A stretch of 64,000 nt of DNA from an uncultured Lachnospiraceae bacterium (GTDB taxonomy: Bacteria; Bacillota; Clostridia; Lachnospirales; Lachnospiraceae), in assembly GCA_946554445.1 (NCBI GenBank), contig CAMNSD010000019.1:17533-81532 (forward strand), given 5' to 3'. The first letter of the stretch is position 1. Each line of letters opens with the position of its first letter. The position numbers and the translations under genes were made by a program. Positions 28,383 to 36,848 of the stretch are shown here, piece by piece. The notes below the pieces were generated by a model that worked only from the letters and a program-made list of their open reading frames with translations, was not told the DNA's origin and searched no databases.

Positions 28383-29915
28383 ATGACATCACAAATCTGC
28401 ATCATTATTTCCATTATGGTCTATCTGGGCCTGATGATCTATATCGGCGTGACTTTTTCCAAGCAAAACACGCAGGCTTCCGAATTCTATCTGGGCGGCC
28501 GCAAACTGGGACCGCTTGTCACTGCCATGAGCGCGGAGGCTTCCGATATGAGCAGTTATCTGCTGATGGGACTGCCCGGCCTCGCTTACATATCCGGTAT
28601 CGCGGATGTGGGTTGGACTGCCATCGGCCTTGCTATCGGCACCTACCTTAATTGGCTTTTCGTCTCCAGACGGATCCGCCGCTATTCCAGCAAAATAGGC
28701 TCCTTTACGATTCCGGACTTTTTTGCCAGAAGATATGGGGATGACAAGCATATCCTGACCTGTATCGCCGCCATCGTTATCGTGGTCTTTTTCGTGCCCT
28801 ATACGGCCTCCGGCTTTGCTGCCTGTGGCAAACTCTTCAGCACTTTATTTGGCATGAATTATATGTTGGCGATGCTGCTGAGCGCGGCTGTCATTGTCTT
28901 ATATTGCACACTGGGCGGCTTTCTGGCTGTGAGCACCACGGATCTGATCCAGGGCATCACCATGTCTGTGGCCCTCCTGATCGTCATCGGTTTCGGCGCG
29001 GTTACCGTGGGCGGTTTTGATACCGTTATCGCCAACGCCAGCGAACTACCCGGCTACTTGAGCATGGTACAGACACATGTAGCGGATACCATGTCCGCAA
29101 AACCCTATACGTTCCTTACCATCTGCTCCACCCTCGCCTGGGGACTGGGATATTTCGGTATGCCCCATATTCTCCTGCGTTTCATGGCTATCGAAGATGA
29201 GAATAAGCTAAAACTTTCCCGCCGGATTGCCACCGTATGGGTAGTAATCTCCATGGCAGTGGCTGTTTTTATCGGGATTGTGGGATACAGCCTGTCCAAG
29301 ATGAACGTAATCCCCATGTTGGAAGGCAGCAATTCTGAGACCGTTATCGTACAGATTGCTTCCACCCTGAGTATGCATGGCGTTATACCAGCATTGATAG
29401 CAGGTGTTATTCTTGCAGGTATCCTGGCAGCTACCATGTCCACCGCTGATTCCCAACTGTTAGCTGCCGCATCCAGTATCTCCCAGAACCTGGTACAGGA
29501 TTTTGGTAAGAAAAAACTGGATACTAAGACATCCCTGATCATTGCGCGTATCACCGTTATTATAATCTCCCTGATTGCCGTCTTTATTGCACAGGATCCC
29601 AACAGTTCCATCTTTACCATCGTATCCTTTGCCTGGGCCGGTTTTGGCGCAGCATTTGGTCCCGTGGTCCTGCTGGCGCTGTTCTGGAAACGCTCTAACA
29701 GACAGGGCGCCCTGGCAGGTATGATCACCGGCGGCGTTATGGTGTTTGTCTGGAAATACGGCATTGCTACCCTAGGCGGCGCTTTTGCCATCTATGAACT
29801 GCTCCCGGCCTTCGTGATCGCATTGATCGTCAATGTTGTGGTCTCTCTTGTCACCCCGGCTCCTTCCAAGGAGATTGTGGAGACTTTTGAGTCCGTCAAC
29901 CAGAAAACTATGTAA
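28383..29915 (+). CDS. putP: Sodium/proline-type symporter
   Basis: A 510-residue member of the sodium-solute symporter family with about 13 membrane helices. Recognisable pieces: YLGGRKLGPLVTAMSAEASDMSSYLLMGLPG (split in two stretches), the ion-site motif MSTADSQLLAAASS, and GFGAAFGPVVLLALFWKR. These match PutP best; pantothenate or other substrates cannot be excluded. The start ATG at 28383 has GAGG eight bases upstream. A longer in-frame extension (28278) lacks a ribosome site. A clear terminator follows. Confidence 0.88.
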   Translation: MTSQICIIISIMVYLGLMIYIGVTFSKQNTQASEFYLGGRKLGPLVTAMSAEASDMSSYLLMGLPGLAYISGIADVGWTAIGLAIGTYLNWLFVSRRIRRYSSKIGSFTIPDFFARRYGDDKHILTCIAAIVIVVFFVPYTASGFAACGKLFSTLFGMNYMLAMLLSAAVIVLYCTLGGFLAVSTTDLIQGITMSVALLIVIGFGAVTVGGFDTVIANASELPGYLSMVQTHVADTMSAKPYTFLTICSTLAWGLGYFGMPHILLRFMAIEDENKLKLSRRIATVWVVISMAVAVFIGIVGYSLSKMNVIPMLEGSNSETVIVQIASTLSMHGVIPALIAGVILAGILAATMSTADSQLLAAASSISQNLVQDFGKKKLDTKTSLIIARITVIIISLIAVFIAQDPNSSIFTIVSFAWAGFGAAFGPVVLLALFWKRSNRQGALAGMITGGVMVFVWKYGIATLGGAFAIYELLPAFVIALIVNVVVSLVTPAPSKEIVETFESVNQKTM

Positions 29916-29981
29916 TCTGTAATTTACGGCATTATTTGCCGGCTGATTTGACAGTGATTTGTTTATTTACGTAAAAACATA

Positions 29982-30025
29982 AGGGGATTCAGTGATTGAT
30001 ATCAGTCACCGAATCCCCTGTTTTA
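29982..30025 (+). terminator. Rho-independent terminator after the symporter
   Basis: AGGGGATTCAGTGA (29982-29995) pairs with TCACCGAATCCCCT (30006-30019) with one mismatch, followed by GTTTT. It lies 66 bases past the stop codon in the 377-base gap 29916-30292, which also holds the next promoter; the part between (30026-30200) is AT-rich and shows no gene. Confidence 0.85.
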
Positions 30026-30204
30026 AGACCACCTACTTCCCCGCAGCCCTTACCATCATAATCAAAATCCATATATTTTATTTATATATAAAATATTTTA
30101 ACATCATTGATTTTCCCGCGTATTCATTGAGATTACAGGTATTTTCATGCTCTTTTCCTCTATATTATTCATATTCTTATATAAAACAAATTGTTTAGAA
30201 ATAA

Positions 30205-30233
30205 TTGACGAAATGGGATTTTTTGTATATAAT
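30205..30233 (+). promoter_or_regulatory. Strong SigA-type promoter of the HTH regulator gene
   Basis: TTGACG (30205-30210), 17 bases, TATAAT (30228-30233), 60 bases before the TTG start. Surrounding sequence is very AT-rich. Matches consensus at 11 of 12 positions. Confidence 0.8.
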
Positions 30234-30292
30234 TTTAACAGATATACATTATTTTACAAATATATAAACTATATAACTGGAGGACATCAAAA

Positions 30293-31225
30293 TTGCTTCA
30301 CATTACATCATTAAACGACGGATTGGATATTTTTAAGGCACTCGGCTCCGATGTCCGCATCGAAATTCTTAACATTCTTCTGGACAACAACAGCATGAGC
30401 ATGAACGAACTGGCTTCCCATCTGAACATCACCAACGGCGCGCTCACAAGCCATATCAAGAAACTGGAAAGCTGCGGTCTCATCTCTATCTCCAGCGAGT
30501 CCGCAGGACACGGCAACCAGAAGATTTGCTCCGTCCATCTGGATAAAATTCTTATTGATCTGGAAAAACAGGAAGATATTCTGAATGTATACAGCACTGA
30601 TATAAAAGTCGGCCATTATTCGGTCTACCGCATCTGTCCCACCTGTGGCCTGGCTTCCGACAAAGCCCTGATCGGTGAGGTGGATGATGCCCGTTACTTT
30701 GATCACCCGGATCGTTACAGCGCTGATATCCTCTGGTTCACCAAAGGGTTTGTGGAGTATAATATCCCTAATTTTATCCCCAGTTTCCAGAAGATTACGC
30801 AGATTACCATCTCTGTGGAATTAAGTTCCGAGGCGCCGGGTGTCAACAATGTATGGCCCTCCGATATTTCTTTTTACCTGAATGATGTGTGCGTGGGCAA
30901 CTGGCTTTCTCCCGGAGATTTCGGTGATTCCCGCGGACTGTTCACACCAGACTGGTGGTTCCCCAACTGGAATCAATACGGACTGCTGAAACTGTTGGTC
31001 ATCAACAAAAAGGGCACTTTTATCGATGGTCTTCAGATCTCTGATGTGACCATAGACAGCTTTAACTTAGATTACCGCAGCAGTCTCCGCTTCCGCATGG
31101 CCGTGGATGATGACGCGGAACATATCGGCGGTCTCACCATCTTCGGTAAAACCTTCGGTAACTACGGACAAGATATCAAGGTAAATATCCACTATGCCCC
31201 CATGGAGGACTCCGAGCACCAATAA
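30293..31225 (+). CDS. ArsR-type HTH regulator with large beta-rich sensor-like domain
   Basis: A 310-residue cytoplasmic protein. Residues 10-80 are a winged helix of ArsR type (ALGSDVRIEILNILLDNNSM, LASHLNITNGALTSHIKKLE). After a linker comes CPTCG (one CxxC, perhaps metal) and then about 190 residues rich in beta strands and aromatic residues (LFTPDWWFPNWNQYG, DISFYLNDVCVGNW), which look like a carbohydrate- or ligand-binding fold. Such a large C-terminal part is unusual for ArsR proteins. The start is TTG at 30293 with GGAGG nine bases upstream. It has its own consensus promoter and no obvious target beside it. Confidence 0.8.
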   Translation: MLHITSLNDGLDIFKALGSDVRIEILNILLDNNSMSMNELASHLNITNGALTSHIKKLESCGLISISSESAGHGNQKICSVHLDKILIDLEKQEDILNVYSTDIKVGHYSVYRICPTCGLASDKALIGEVDDARYFDHPDRYSADILWFTKGFVEYNIPNFIPSFQKITQITISVELSSEAPGVNNVWPSDISFYLNDVCVGNWLSPGDFGDSRGLFTPDWWFPNWNQYGLLKLLVINKKGTFIDGLQISDVTIDSFNLDYRSSLRFRMAVDDDAEHIGGLTIFGKTFGNYGQDIKVNIHYAPMEDSEHQ

Positions 31226-31242
31226 CACCCGATATTTATCTT

Positions 31243-31298
31243 ATCCGAGTCCGCGAAGCGGATCTCGTAAAGTAAATTTGTGAAGCAAATTTACTTTT
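31243..31298. repeat. Structured intergenic repeat, copy R1
   Basis: Stem A: CGAGTCCGC (31246-31254), loop GAA, GCGGA-T-CTCG (31258-31267) with one bulged T. Stem B: AAAGTAAATTTG (31269-31280), loop TGAAG, CAAATTTACTTT (31286-31297), twelve perfect pairs. Stem B with its flanking A and T runs can act as a terminator for both convergent genes (the HTH regulator and the alarmone synthetase). Similar copies lie at 34897 and 49604. Confidence 0.85.
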
Positions 31299-31299
31299 A

Positions 31300-32088
31300 T
31301 TATTCGCTGATGGCAATGTCAATCCTGCGCAGTTTTTCCAACAGTACTTCCTCTTCTGTTGGTAAATCTTCCGTGGCTTCAATCTTCTTGCGCACCTGCC
31401 ACATCTGCTGATCAATGGCCGCTATCTGCTCGGCGCATTCCGTCAGCTGCTCCACAATTCTGCGCTGGTCTGGCACTTCCTGTTTGTATTTAAGCTGGTG
31501 TTCCAGACTTGCCCAGAAATCCATGGCAATCGTGCGAATCTGCACTTCCACTGCCATGTCCCTCGTCTGATCTGAAAAGAACACCGGCACGCTCACAATC
31601 ATATGATAACTCCTATAGCCGTTGGGTTTGGGATTCTTGATATAATCTTTCTCCCTGATTACTGTGATATCGTCCTGCTTGGCAAGCGCACGTGCCAACC
31701 CATAAATATCATCCACATAAGAACACACTACCCGGATCCCCGCCACATCGTAGAGACTGTTCTCCACATTCTCCACCGTGAAAGTCAGCCCCTTACGGTT
31801 TAACTTCTCCATAATGCTGGCGCTGCTCTTCAAACGGGAACTGATGGAGGTAATGGGATTTCTCCGATAACGCACATTGAACTCCGAATTTAACACATCA
31901 AATTTTGTCCGTACTTCCTTGATCGCGCAGCTGTAACGCATACGCATTTCTTTATAATCCACCATCGTTCCGGCCAGTTTCCTGCGCTGGTCATAGATAG
32001 CCCCATCCACTTTCGGTATCATCATCACCTGTGTATCATCAGAATCACTGCTCATCTCATCTAAAGGAAAAAAGGGATTTCCACTCAT
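31300..32088 (-). CDS. relQ: Small alarmone synthetase, RelQ/YjbM type
   Basis: Makes (p)ppGpp by moving pyrophosphate from ATP to GDP/GTP. The 262 residues hold a RelA/SpoT synthetase domain only: GIRVVCSYVDDIYGLA, the nucleotide-loop NPKPNGYRSYHMIV and VEVQIRTIAMDFWASLEHQLKY (seen in pieces). There is no HD hydrolase and no TGS/ACT part, so it is a stand-alone small synthetase. The ribosome site is AGGATAAG. It ends two bases from repeat R1 and is preceded by its own likely promoter at 32156. Confidence 0.93.
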   Translation of the reverse strand: MSGNPFFPLDEMSSDSDDTQVMMIPKVDGAIYDQRRKLAGTMVDYKEMRMRYSCAIKEVRTKFDVLNSEFNVRYRRNPITSISSRLKSSASIMEKLNRKGLTFTVENVENSLYDVAGIRVVCSYVDDIYGLARALAKQDDITVIREKDYIKNPKPNGYRSYHMIVSVPVFFSDQTRDMAVEVQIRTIAMDFWASLEHQLKYKQEVPDQRRIVEQLTECAEQIAAIDQQMWQVRKKIEATEDLPTEEEVLLEKLRRIDIAISE

Positions 32089-32155
32089 CTTATCCTATGT
32101 CCTCCATTAATAACGATTGTTTTGTTATTTTTACTACTGCATGTAGCTGACTACT

Positions 32156-32184
32156 ACTATATACTTCTGATAAGCGGAAAACAA
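32156..32184 (-). promoter_or_regulatory. Possible relQ promoter
   Basis: On the minus strand: TTGTTT (32184-32179), 17 bases, TATAGT (32161-32156), 68 bases before the ATG. The -10 box is good; the -35 is weak. Confidence 0.4.
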
Positions 32185-32216
32185 GAAAGGTTTTATTAAT
32201 TTTGTGTAAAAATTCT

Positions 32217-33752
32217 TTACTGCATCCCCGCTTCCCATTCCTGCCGCGGTACGGATACGACTCGCTTTTTCCCAAAAAATTCTTTTACTGTCTGGTTCGT
32301 CCAGGCATCTGGATTTTCCGTCACTGGCATATGCATGAGCGGTCCCTGCCAATCGTTGATCGAGGGCAGAATCACCTCATCTACAGTATCATCTGTCAAA
32401 AGCTGTGTAAACTGCTCCATCTGGACCTGATAGTCACGGGCCTGCCCTGTCAGGATATACTCCAGGCACATATAGTCCGTGGATTCTTTGATATTGCTGC
32501 GCCCCAGAACCAACAGCACGAATGCGGCCGCAATGGCTGCTATATATAAATATCGCACGTTATTTATTTTCTTCTCCCGGCCGGACAATCTGACTGTCAT
32601 CCAGCCAAGACCATACAGCATACTGCAGAACATCATCAGCACAAAAACCCAGTATATGGTATTGGGCACACCGCCCGACACCTCCACGCCGGCAAAGATT
32701 CCCGGCCAATACATGGCACAATAAGTCCCGAAAAAATAAAAGATCACAAGCCCCGGCAATGGAAACCGGAATGTTTCCTGTCCCACTTTTTCCCGCAGTA
32801 TATCCCAGAGAATCACTGCCAGCACAACCAAAGCCGCTAATGTGATCGGATGTTCCCTCACAGAATAAATAACACCCATTATCCCCTGTCTAAAAGCTTC
32901 TATCACAGCCCCCAACATACGTCCCAGAGAAATTTCGTAAGTCTCCCCGCCGCGCCTGGCATTCCCCGGCGCCAACGCACTGATCAACAGTCCAATCATT
33001 TCCAGAATAAGGGGAATCCCCATCCACAGGACTTTCCTGCCCTGATTCTCTTCTCCAACGCTGCTCACGCCATCCGCTTTTCCGGGGTTTCTATAAAAGA
33101 ATACGCCAAAGAAGAGAAAGCCCAGACACCCAAAAATAGCCGCCAAATAATTGGTCCCCCCAAGTAAAGTCAACCATACGGCCGCCCAGACAACGTATTT
33201 TTTCCGCCAGGTCTGCACAAACCGCAGGAAACACACCATACCAAACAGGGCAAGCGCAAACGGCACCGTATAATGCGCCGTCCCATTGTACCAGAAAATA
33301 GCCGATTTTTTGTGCGGTGCAAACTGGATTAGCAGGAAGAGAATCATCATATCAATCAACAGAAAATCCCTGACCGCCATATGCAGAAACCGCACGGTAA
33401 TCTGATACAGGAAGCAGGATACGCTCCCTATGATCAGCCCCAGCATAATATAAGGAACACTCCAATACATTTCATAGGAAAATGCCTCCGGCTGCAACGT
33501 AAACAGAAAAATAGAAAACCACGTTCCCTGCCAGCTGTCGTAATAATTCCGCACCGTCTGCAGGGCTGCCTGAATCACTTTTAACAGGGAATGAGACTCC
33601 ATCCATGCTCTGTGCGTCAAAAGGCCATATCCCCAATCATCCCCGGAGGCCCGGTCTATCCCCGCCAGGTACAGGATAGGAAGCAGACTGAGCAAAAATA
33701 TCAGCATTGCCAAATATGTCAGATACTTTCTGTATGCTTTGTCAGTTACCAT
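32217..33752 (-). CDS. Polytopic membrane protein, DUF6056/GT-C-like
   Basis: A 511-residue protein with about eleven membrane segments and a final soluble domain of about 80 residues. Near the N-terminus, after the first helix, comes ASGDDWGYG: an acidic pair in this loop is where GT-C glycosyltransferases hold a catalytic Asp. The pattern of Trp/Tyr-rich extracellular loops (FWYNGTAHYTVPF, NYLAAIF) recalls DUF6056 proteins. Function unknown; a polyprenyl-sugar-dependent transferase is a guess. The ATG at 33752 has AGGAAAG before it. It begins seven bases past the stop of the glycerol-1-phosphate dehydrogenase gene, so the two are probably co-expressed. Confidence 0.75.
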   Translation of the reverse strand: MVTDKAYRKYLTYLAMLIFLLSLLPILYLAGIDRASGDDWGYGLLTHRAWMESHSLLKVIQAALQTVRNYYDSWQGTWFSIFLFTLQPEAFSYEMYWSVPYIMLGLIIGSVSCFLYQITVRFLHMAVRDFLLIDMMILFLLIQFAPHKKSAIFWYNGTAHYTVPFALALFGMVCFLRFVQTWRKKYVVWAAVWLTLLGGTNYLAAIFGCLGFLFFGVFFYRNPGKADGVSSVGEENQGRKVLWMGIPLILEMIGLLISALAPGNARRGGETYEISLGRMLGAVIEAFRQGIMGVIYSVREHPITLAALVVLAVILWDILREKVGQETFRFPLPGLVIFYFFGTYCAMYWPGIFAGVEVSGGVPNTIYWVFVLMMFCSMLYGLGWMTVRLSGREKKINNVRYLYIAAIAAAFVLLVLGRSNIKESTDYMCLEYILTGQARDYQVQMEQFTQLLTDDTVDEVILPSINDWQGPLMHMPVTENPDAWTNQTVKEFFGKKRVVSVPRQEWEAGMQ

Positions 33753-33759
33753 ATCTTTC

Positions 33760-34830
33760 CTATCTCCCACTTCTCAGCTCTCCATAAATCCGAACAAGGC
33801 GTTCTCTGGTAAGTTCCACCTCATTGAGTATCGTATACCGGTCTTTTCTGGTATCTGCCGCCCTCAGCCAGGCGTCCACAAAAATCTCTTCCGTAATTCC
33901 CCAGTTCATAGGATCCATATCCATACCATAAGCCTTCAAGATATGCTCCAAACGTTCCACATCCTGCCCCTGCAGGCGACAACTCACCAAACTTCCCAAC
34001 GCCACCGCCATGCCGTGGGAAATCTGTATCTCCTTATAATTCTCCTCCAAAGAATGACAGAAAAGATGTTCTGAACCGCTGCTGGGCCGGGAATTGCCGG
34101 CAATCTCCATGGCTAATCCGCCAAGCACCAGAGATTGTGTTAATATTTTGATAAATTCTTTGCTTTTTAATGATTTTTCTTCATTGTAACATAAGGAGGT
34201 CAGCGCCATATCCGAAATCAGATAGGAAAAGTCGTCCACCCGGTCTTTTCTGTGGACCGCATCCAGTTTCCAGTCATAGAGCGCCGTATACTTGCTGATG
34301 GTATCTCCGATGCCCGACTGCAGCTGTGCCACAGGCGCACCCATGACCACGTTCACATCCACCACGATGCCCGTGGGAATCTTACATTTCAAGGTCTTCC
34401 TTGCGTCTCCCACCGTGCCAAGCACTGATACCGGTGAGGCCAGACTATCATTACTCAAGGTTGTAGGCACACAGATATAGGGAATCTTACCCACAAACCC
34501 TGCATATTTCGCCACATCAAGGACCTTGCCGCCGCCCACGCCTATGATAACCTCACAGTCATTCATACAAATATATTTTGCCAGTTCCATCGCCTCGTCA
34601 AAACTGTTTTCCTCAATCAGATACATCTCACTGTGGGGCAGATCCCGTTTCATCTCTTCCAGATAGTCCTTCATGATACTGACAAGAGCAGGCTCCGTTG
34701 CGATGATCACTTTTTTCTGCTCGATGCCGGGAATACAATCTGCAAGAATCTCATTCAGCCTCTCGCAAGCGCCTTCCTCTATCACCAAACAATAAGGTAA
34801 GTGAAACTGGTTCATCATATTGGTTGTCAT
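33760..34830 (-). CDS. egsA: sn-Glycerol-1-phosphate dehydrogenase-like protein (AraM/EgsA family)
   Basis: A 356-residue cytoplasmic NAD(P)-dependent enzyme that in known members reduces dihydroxyacetone phosphate to sn-glycerol-1-phosphate. The nucleotide loop GVGGGKVLDVAKYAG, the PTTLSNDSLASPVSV segment and metal ligands in GIGDTISK (Asp), SEHLFCHSLE (His) and ISHGMAV (His) match AraM and archaeal EgsA rather than ordinary glycerol dehydrogenase. The ATG has GGAGGAAAAC upstream. It precedes the DUF6056-like membrane gene by seven bases, hinting at a lipid or envelope polymer built on glycerol-1-phosphate; this is inference. Confidence 0.85.
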   Translation of the reverse strand: MTTNMMNQFHLPYCLVIEEGACERLNEILADCIPGIEQKKVIIATEPALVSIMKDYLEEMKRDLPHSEMYLIEENSFDEAMELAKYICMNDCEVIIGVGGGKVLDVAKYAGFVGKIPYICVPTTLSNDSLASPVSVLGTVGDARKTLKCKIPTGIVVDVNVVMGAPVAQLQSGIGDTISKYTALYDWKLDAVHRKDRVDDFSYLISDMALTSLCYNEEKSLKSKEFIKILTQSLVLGGLAMEIAGNSRPSSGSEHLFCHSLEENYKEIQISHGMAVALGSLVSCRLQGQDVERLEHILKAYGMDMDPMNWGITEEIFVDAWLRAADTRKDRYTILNEVELTRERLVRIYGELRSGR

Positions 34831-34896
34831 ATCCGTTTTCCTCCTGAAATTCCGTATCCTTCATTCTTTTTATCAAATAAGAAAGTTCCCGGTTAC

Positions 34897-34953
34897 ATCC
34901 GAGGCTGCGAAGCAGTCCTCGTAAAGTTAATTTGCAAAGCAAATTTACTTTTT
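34897..34953. repeat. Structured intergenic repeat, copy R2
   Basis: Stem A: CGAGGCTGC (34900-34908), loop GAA, GCAG-T-CCTCG (34912-34921) with the same bulged T as R1. Stem B: AAAGTTAATTTGC (34923-34935), loop AAA, GCAAATTTACTTT (34939-34951) with a mismatch. Relative to R1, the inner pairs of stem A differ but remain paired. It ends one base before the GH13 stop codon and lies about 70 bases upstream of the egsA start. Confidence 0.85.
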
Positions 34954-36717
34954 TTATCTGTTGCATATCCGTCGGATCAGAATACCGTTTCGCAGCAAGG
35001 TATTGTCTATATAGTGCCTGGAAAATAGAATCTCACCCTCTCTGGCAATCTCAACATCCTCTTCCTCACAATTGATGATAACTTCCACATAATTATCCAC
35101 CCATCCCATCTTATTAAACTCGATCACTCTTGGTCTGTTAATCTTATGCGGAAAATGGAAGTTGCGATTTCTCAATAAGGGTTCCTCCATCCGCAGATGA
35201 AGCAGGCTTCTGATGATACCAATCCGCTCATCATAAACGCCGCCTTCTATCTCTTCCCAAGGCATACAGCGGCGGCAATCCGGATCGTAACTGCCCTCCA
35301 TGGCAATCTCTGTGCCATAATAGATACAGGGTGAACCCGGCATGGTAAAGAGTACCGCCAACTGCTGAAAATATTCGTCTAAGTTCTTCACATCGCTTCT
35401 AAGCCTCTTTGTGTCATGGGAGTCTAACAGGTTAAACAACACATCGTTCGTCTGCTGCATATAGCGTGTGTAACAGCGGTTGATCGTATACTCAAAATCC
35501 TCATTGGTGAGACTTTTGTCAATCCAGAAGTCCTTAATACTCTCTGCCAATGGATAGTTCATAACTGAGTCAAACTCGTCTCCCCGAAGCCACGGCATCG
35601 CGTCATGCCAGATTTCCCCCAGAATATACAAATCCGGCTTGATGGCTTTCAGATGTGTTCTCAACTCCTTACAAAAAGCATGGGATACCTCATTGGCCAC
35701 ATCCAGACGGATACCATCCACATCATAATTCCTCACCCAGTTCTCACAGACACCGATTAAATATTCCCGTACCTTAGGATTGTTGGTATTCAATTTCGGC
35801 ATATTGTCATAGAAGGCAAAGGTATAATACTGTTTGGCATGGGCGCAGCCCCCGTCTTCTTTAAAGGGCCATTCCTTCACCATGAACCAGTCCCAGTACT
35901 CTGACTGCGGGCCTTTCTCCTTCACATCCATCCAGGGCGCAAACAGTCTGCCCGAATGATTGAACACCCCGTCCAACATCACTCGGATTCCCCTGGCATG
36001 GGCTTCCCTGACCAGGTTTTTCATGGTCTCTTCCGTACCGAAATGGGGATCAATCTTCGTATAATCCTTCGTATCGTATTTGTGAGAGGAGGGCGCCTCA
36101 TTAATTGGTGTCAGATAAAGCCCCGACACACCCAGGTTCCTGATATAGTCCAGTTTCTGAATAATCCCCTGCAGATCCCCGCCAAAAAACTCCTGATTGG
36201 TCACAGATCCCTTTACCCGCCAAGGCAGTACTCCCTCCGGATCGTTAGCGGAATCTCCATTACAAAAGCGCTCCGGGAAAATCTGATACCAGATGGTATC
36301 GTTCACCCAGGCAGGCGTTACCGGAATATCCGCCGGATTCATCCATGGAAAAATAAAACACTGTCTGCTTCTGCCCGCCAGCTGCATCTGGGATTCGGAC
36401 ACAAAACCATCCTCAAAATAAAACCATCTCTCGTCCTCTGTCTGCAGTTCAAAATAGTATTTTAGTCTTTTATAAGCCGGTTGTATGGTAGTCGTCCACC
36501 AGAGTTGGTCTTTCAGCCTCTTTTTGAAAGGAATATTGAGCGCCTCGCCGTCCCAACTCTCTCCGCCGCCTAAAATACCGGACTTAAAAGGATCCCCATG
36601 GATCAGATTTACATACTTAACATCATACCCTGTCTTGATGTTGATGACAAGCTGTTCTTCATCCAGCGGATAACAATAATTGTCATTAGCCCTGTGATAT
36701 ACCGCATTAAAATCCAT
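34954..36717 (-). CDS. GH13 maltodextrin/neopullulanase-type glycosidase
   Basis: A 587-residue cytoplasmic enzyme cleaving maltodextrins or cyclodextrins. An N-terminal beta domain of about 130 residues (N-domain of neopullulanases) precedes the barrel: WYQIFPERFCNGD, VMLDGVFNHSG (region I), DGIRLDVANE (nucleophile Asp), ILGEIWHDA (acid Glu) and LLDSHDTKRL. The N-domain puts it with cyclomaltodextrinase/neopullulanase rather than the GH13 enzyme at 24364. No signal peptide. The ribosome site AAGGAGG is perfect. A cre-like palindrome and promoter lie just upstream, so catabolite or LacI-type control is likely. Confidence 0.92.
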   Translation of the reverse strand: MDFNAVYHRANDNYCYPLDEEQLVINIKTGYDVKYVNLIHGDPFKSGILGGGESWDGEALNIPFKKRLKDQLWWTTTIQPAYKRLKYYFELQTEDERWFYFEDGFVSESQMQLAGRSRQCFIFPWMNPADIPVTPAWVNDTIWYQIFPERFCNGDSANDPEGVLPWRVKGSVTNQEFFGGDLQGIIQKLDYIRNLGVSGLYLTPINEAPSSHKYDTKDYTKIDPHFGTEETMKNLVREAHARGIRVMLDGVFNHSGRLFAPWMDVKEKGPQSEYWDWFMVKEWPFKEDGGCAHAKQYYTFAFYDNMPKLNTNNPKVREYLIGVCENWVRNYDVDGIRLDVANEVSHAFCKELRTHLKAIKPDLYILGEIWHDAMPWLRGDEFDSVMNYPLAESIKDFWIDKSLTNEDFEYTINRCYTRYMQQTNDVLFNLLDSHDTKRLRSDVKNLDEYFQQLAVLFTMPGSPCIYYGTEIAMEGSYDPDCRRCMPWEEIEGGVYDERIGIIRSLLHLRMEEPLLRNRNFHFPHKINRPRVIEFNKMGWVDNYVEVIINCEEEDVEIAREGEILFSRHYIDNTLLRNGILIRRICNR

Positions 36718-36740
36718 AAGACACCTCCTTGGTCTGTTAA

Positions 36741-36752
36741 GAAAACGTTTTC
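36741..36752. promoter_or_regulatory. cre-like/LacI-type operator palindrome
   Basis: GAAAACGTTTTC is a perfect 12-base palindrome matching the core of catabolite response elements (TGAAARCGYTTTCA) at 12 of 14 positions with its flanks. It lies between the promoter -10 box (36763) and the ribosome site (36721) of the GH13 gene, about ten bases after the expected transcription start, a position where bound CcpA or a maltose-type LacI regulator would block transcription. Confidence 0.72.
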
Positions 36753-36762
36753 CATATGTTTC

Positions 36763-36791
36763 ATCATACTACGCCTTCTTGGGAAATGCAA
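36763..36791 (-). promoter_or_regulatory. Promoter of the maltodextrin glycosidase gene
   Basis: On the minus strand: TTGCAT (36791-36786), 17 bases, TATGAT (36768-36763). The start codon is 46 bases downstream. The 131-base gap to feoB holds these signals and an A/T-rich run only. Confidence 0.55.
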
Positions 36792-36848
36792 GTCTCTTCT
36801 TTATAATAGAAAAATAATAAAAAAGAAATGCACTCCCTAAAAACAAAC

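Noticed and set aside
29105..29791. Minus-strand frame of 228 codons opposite the symporter
   Set aside because: No ribosome site, no recognisable family; the plus strand encodes a clear membrane transporter.
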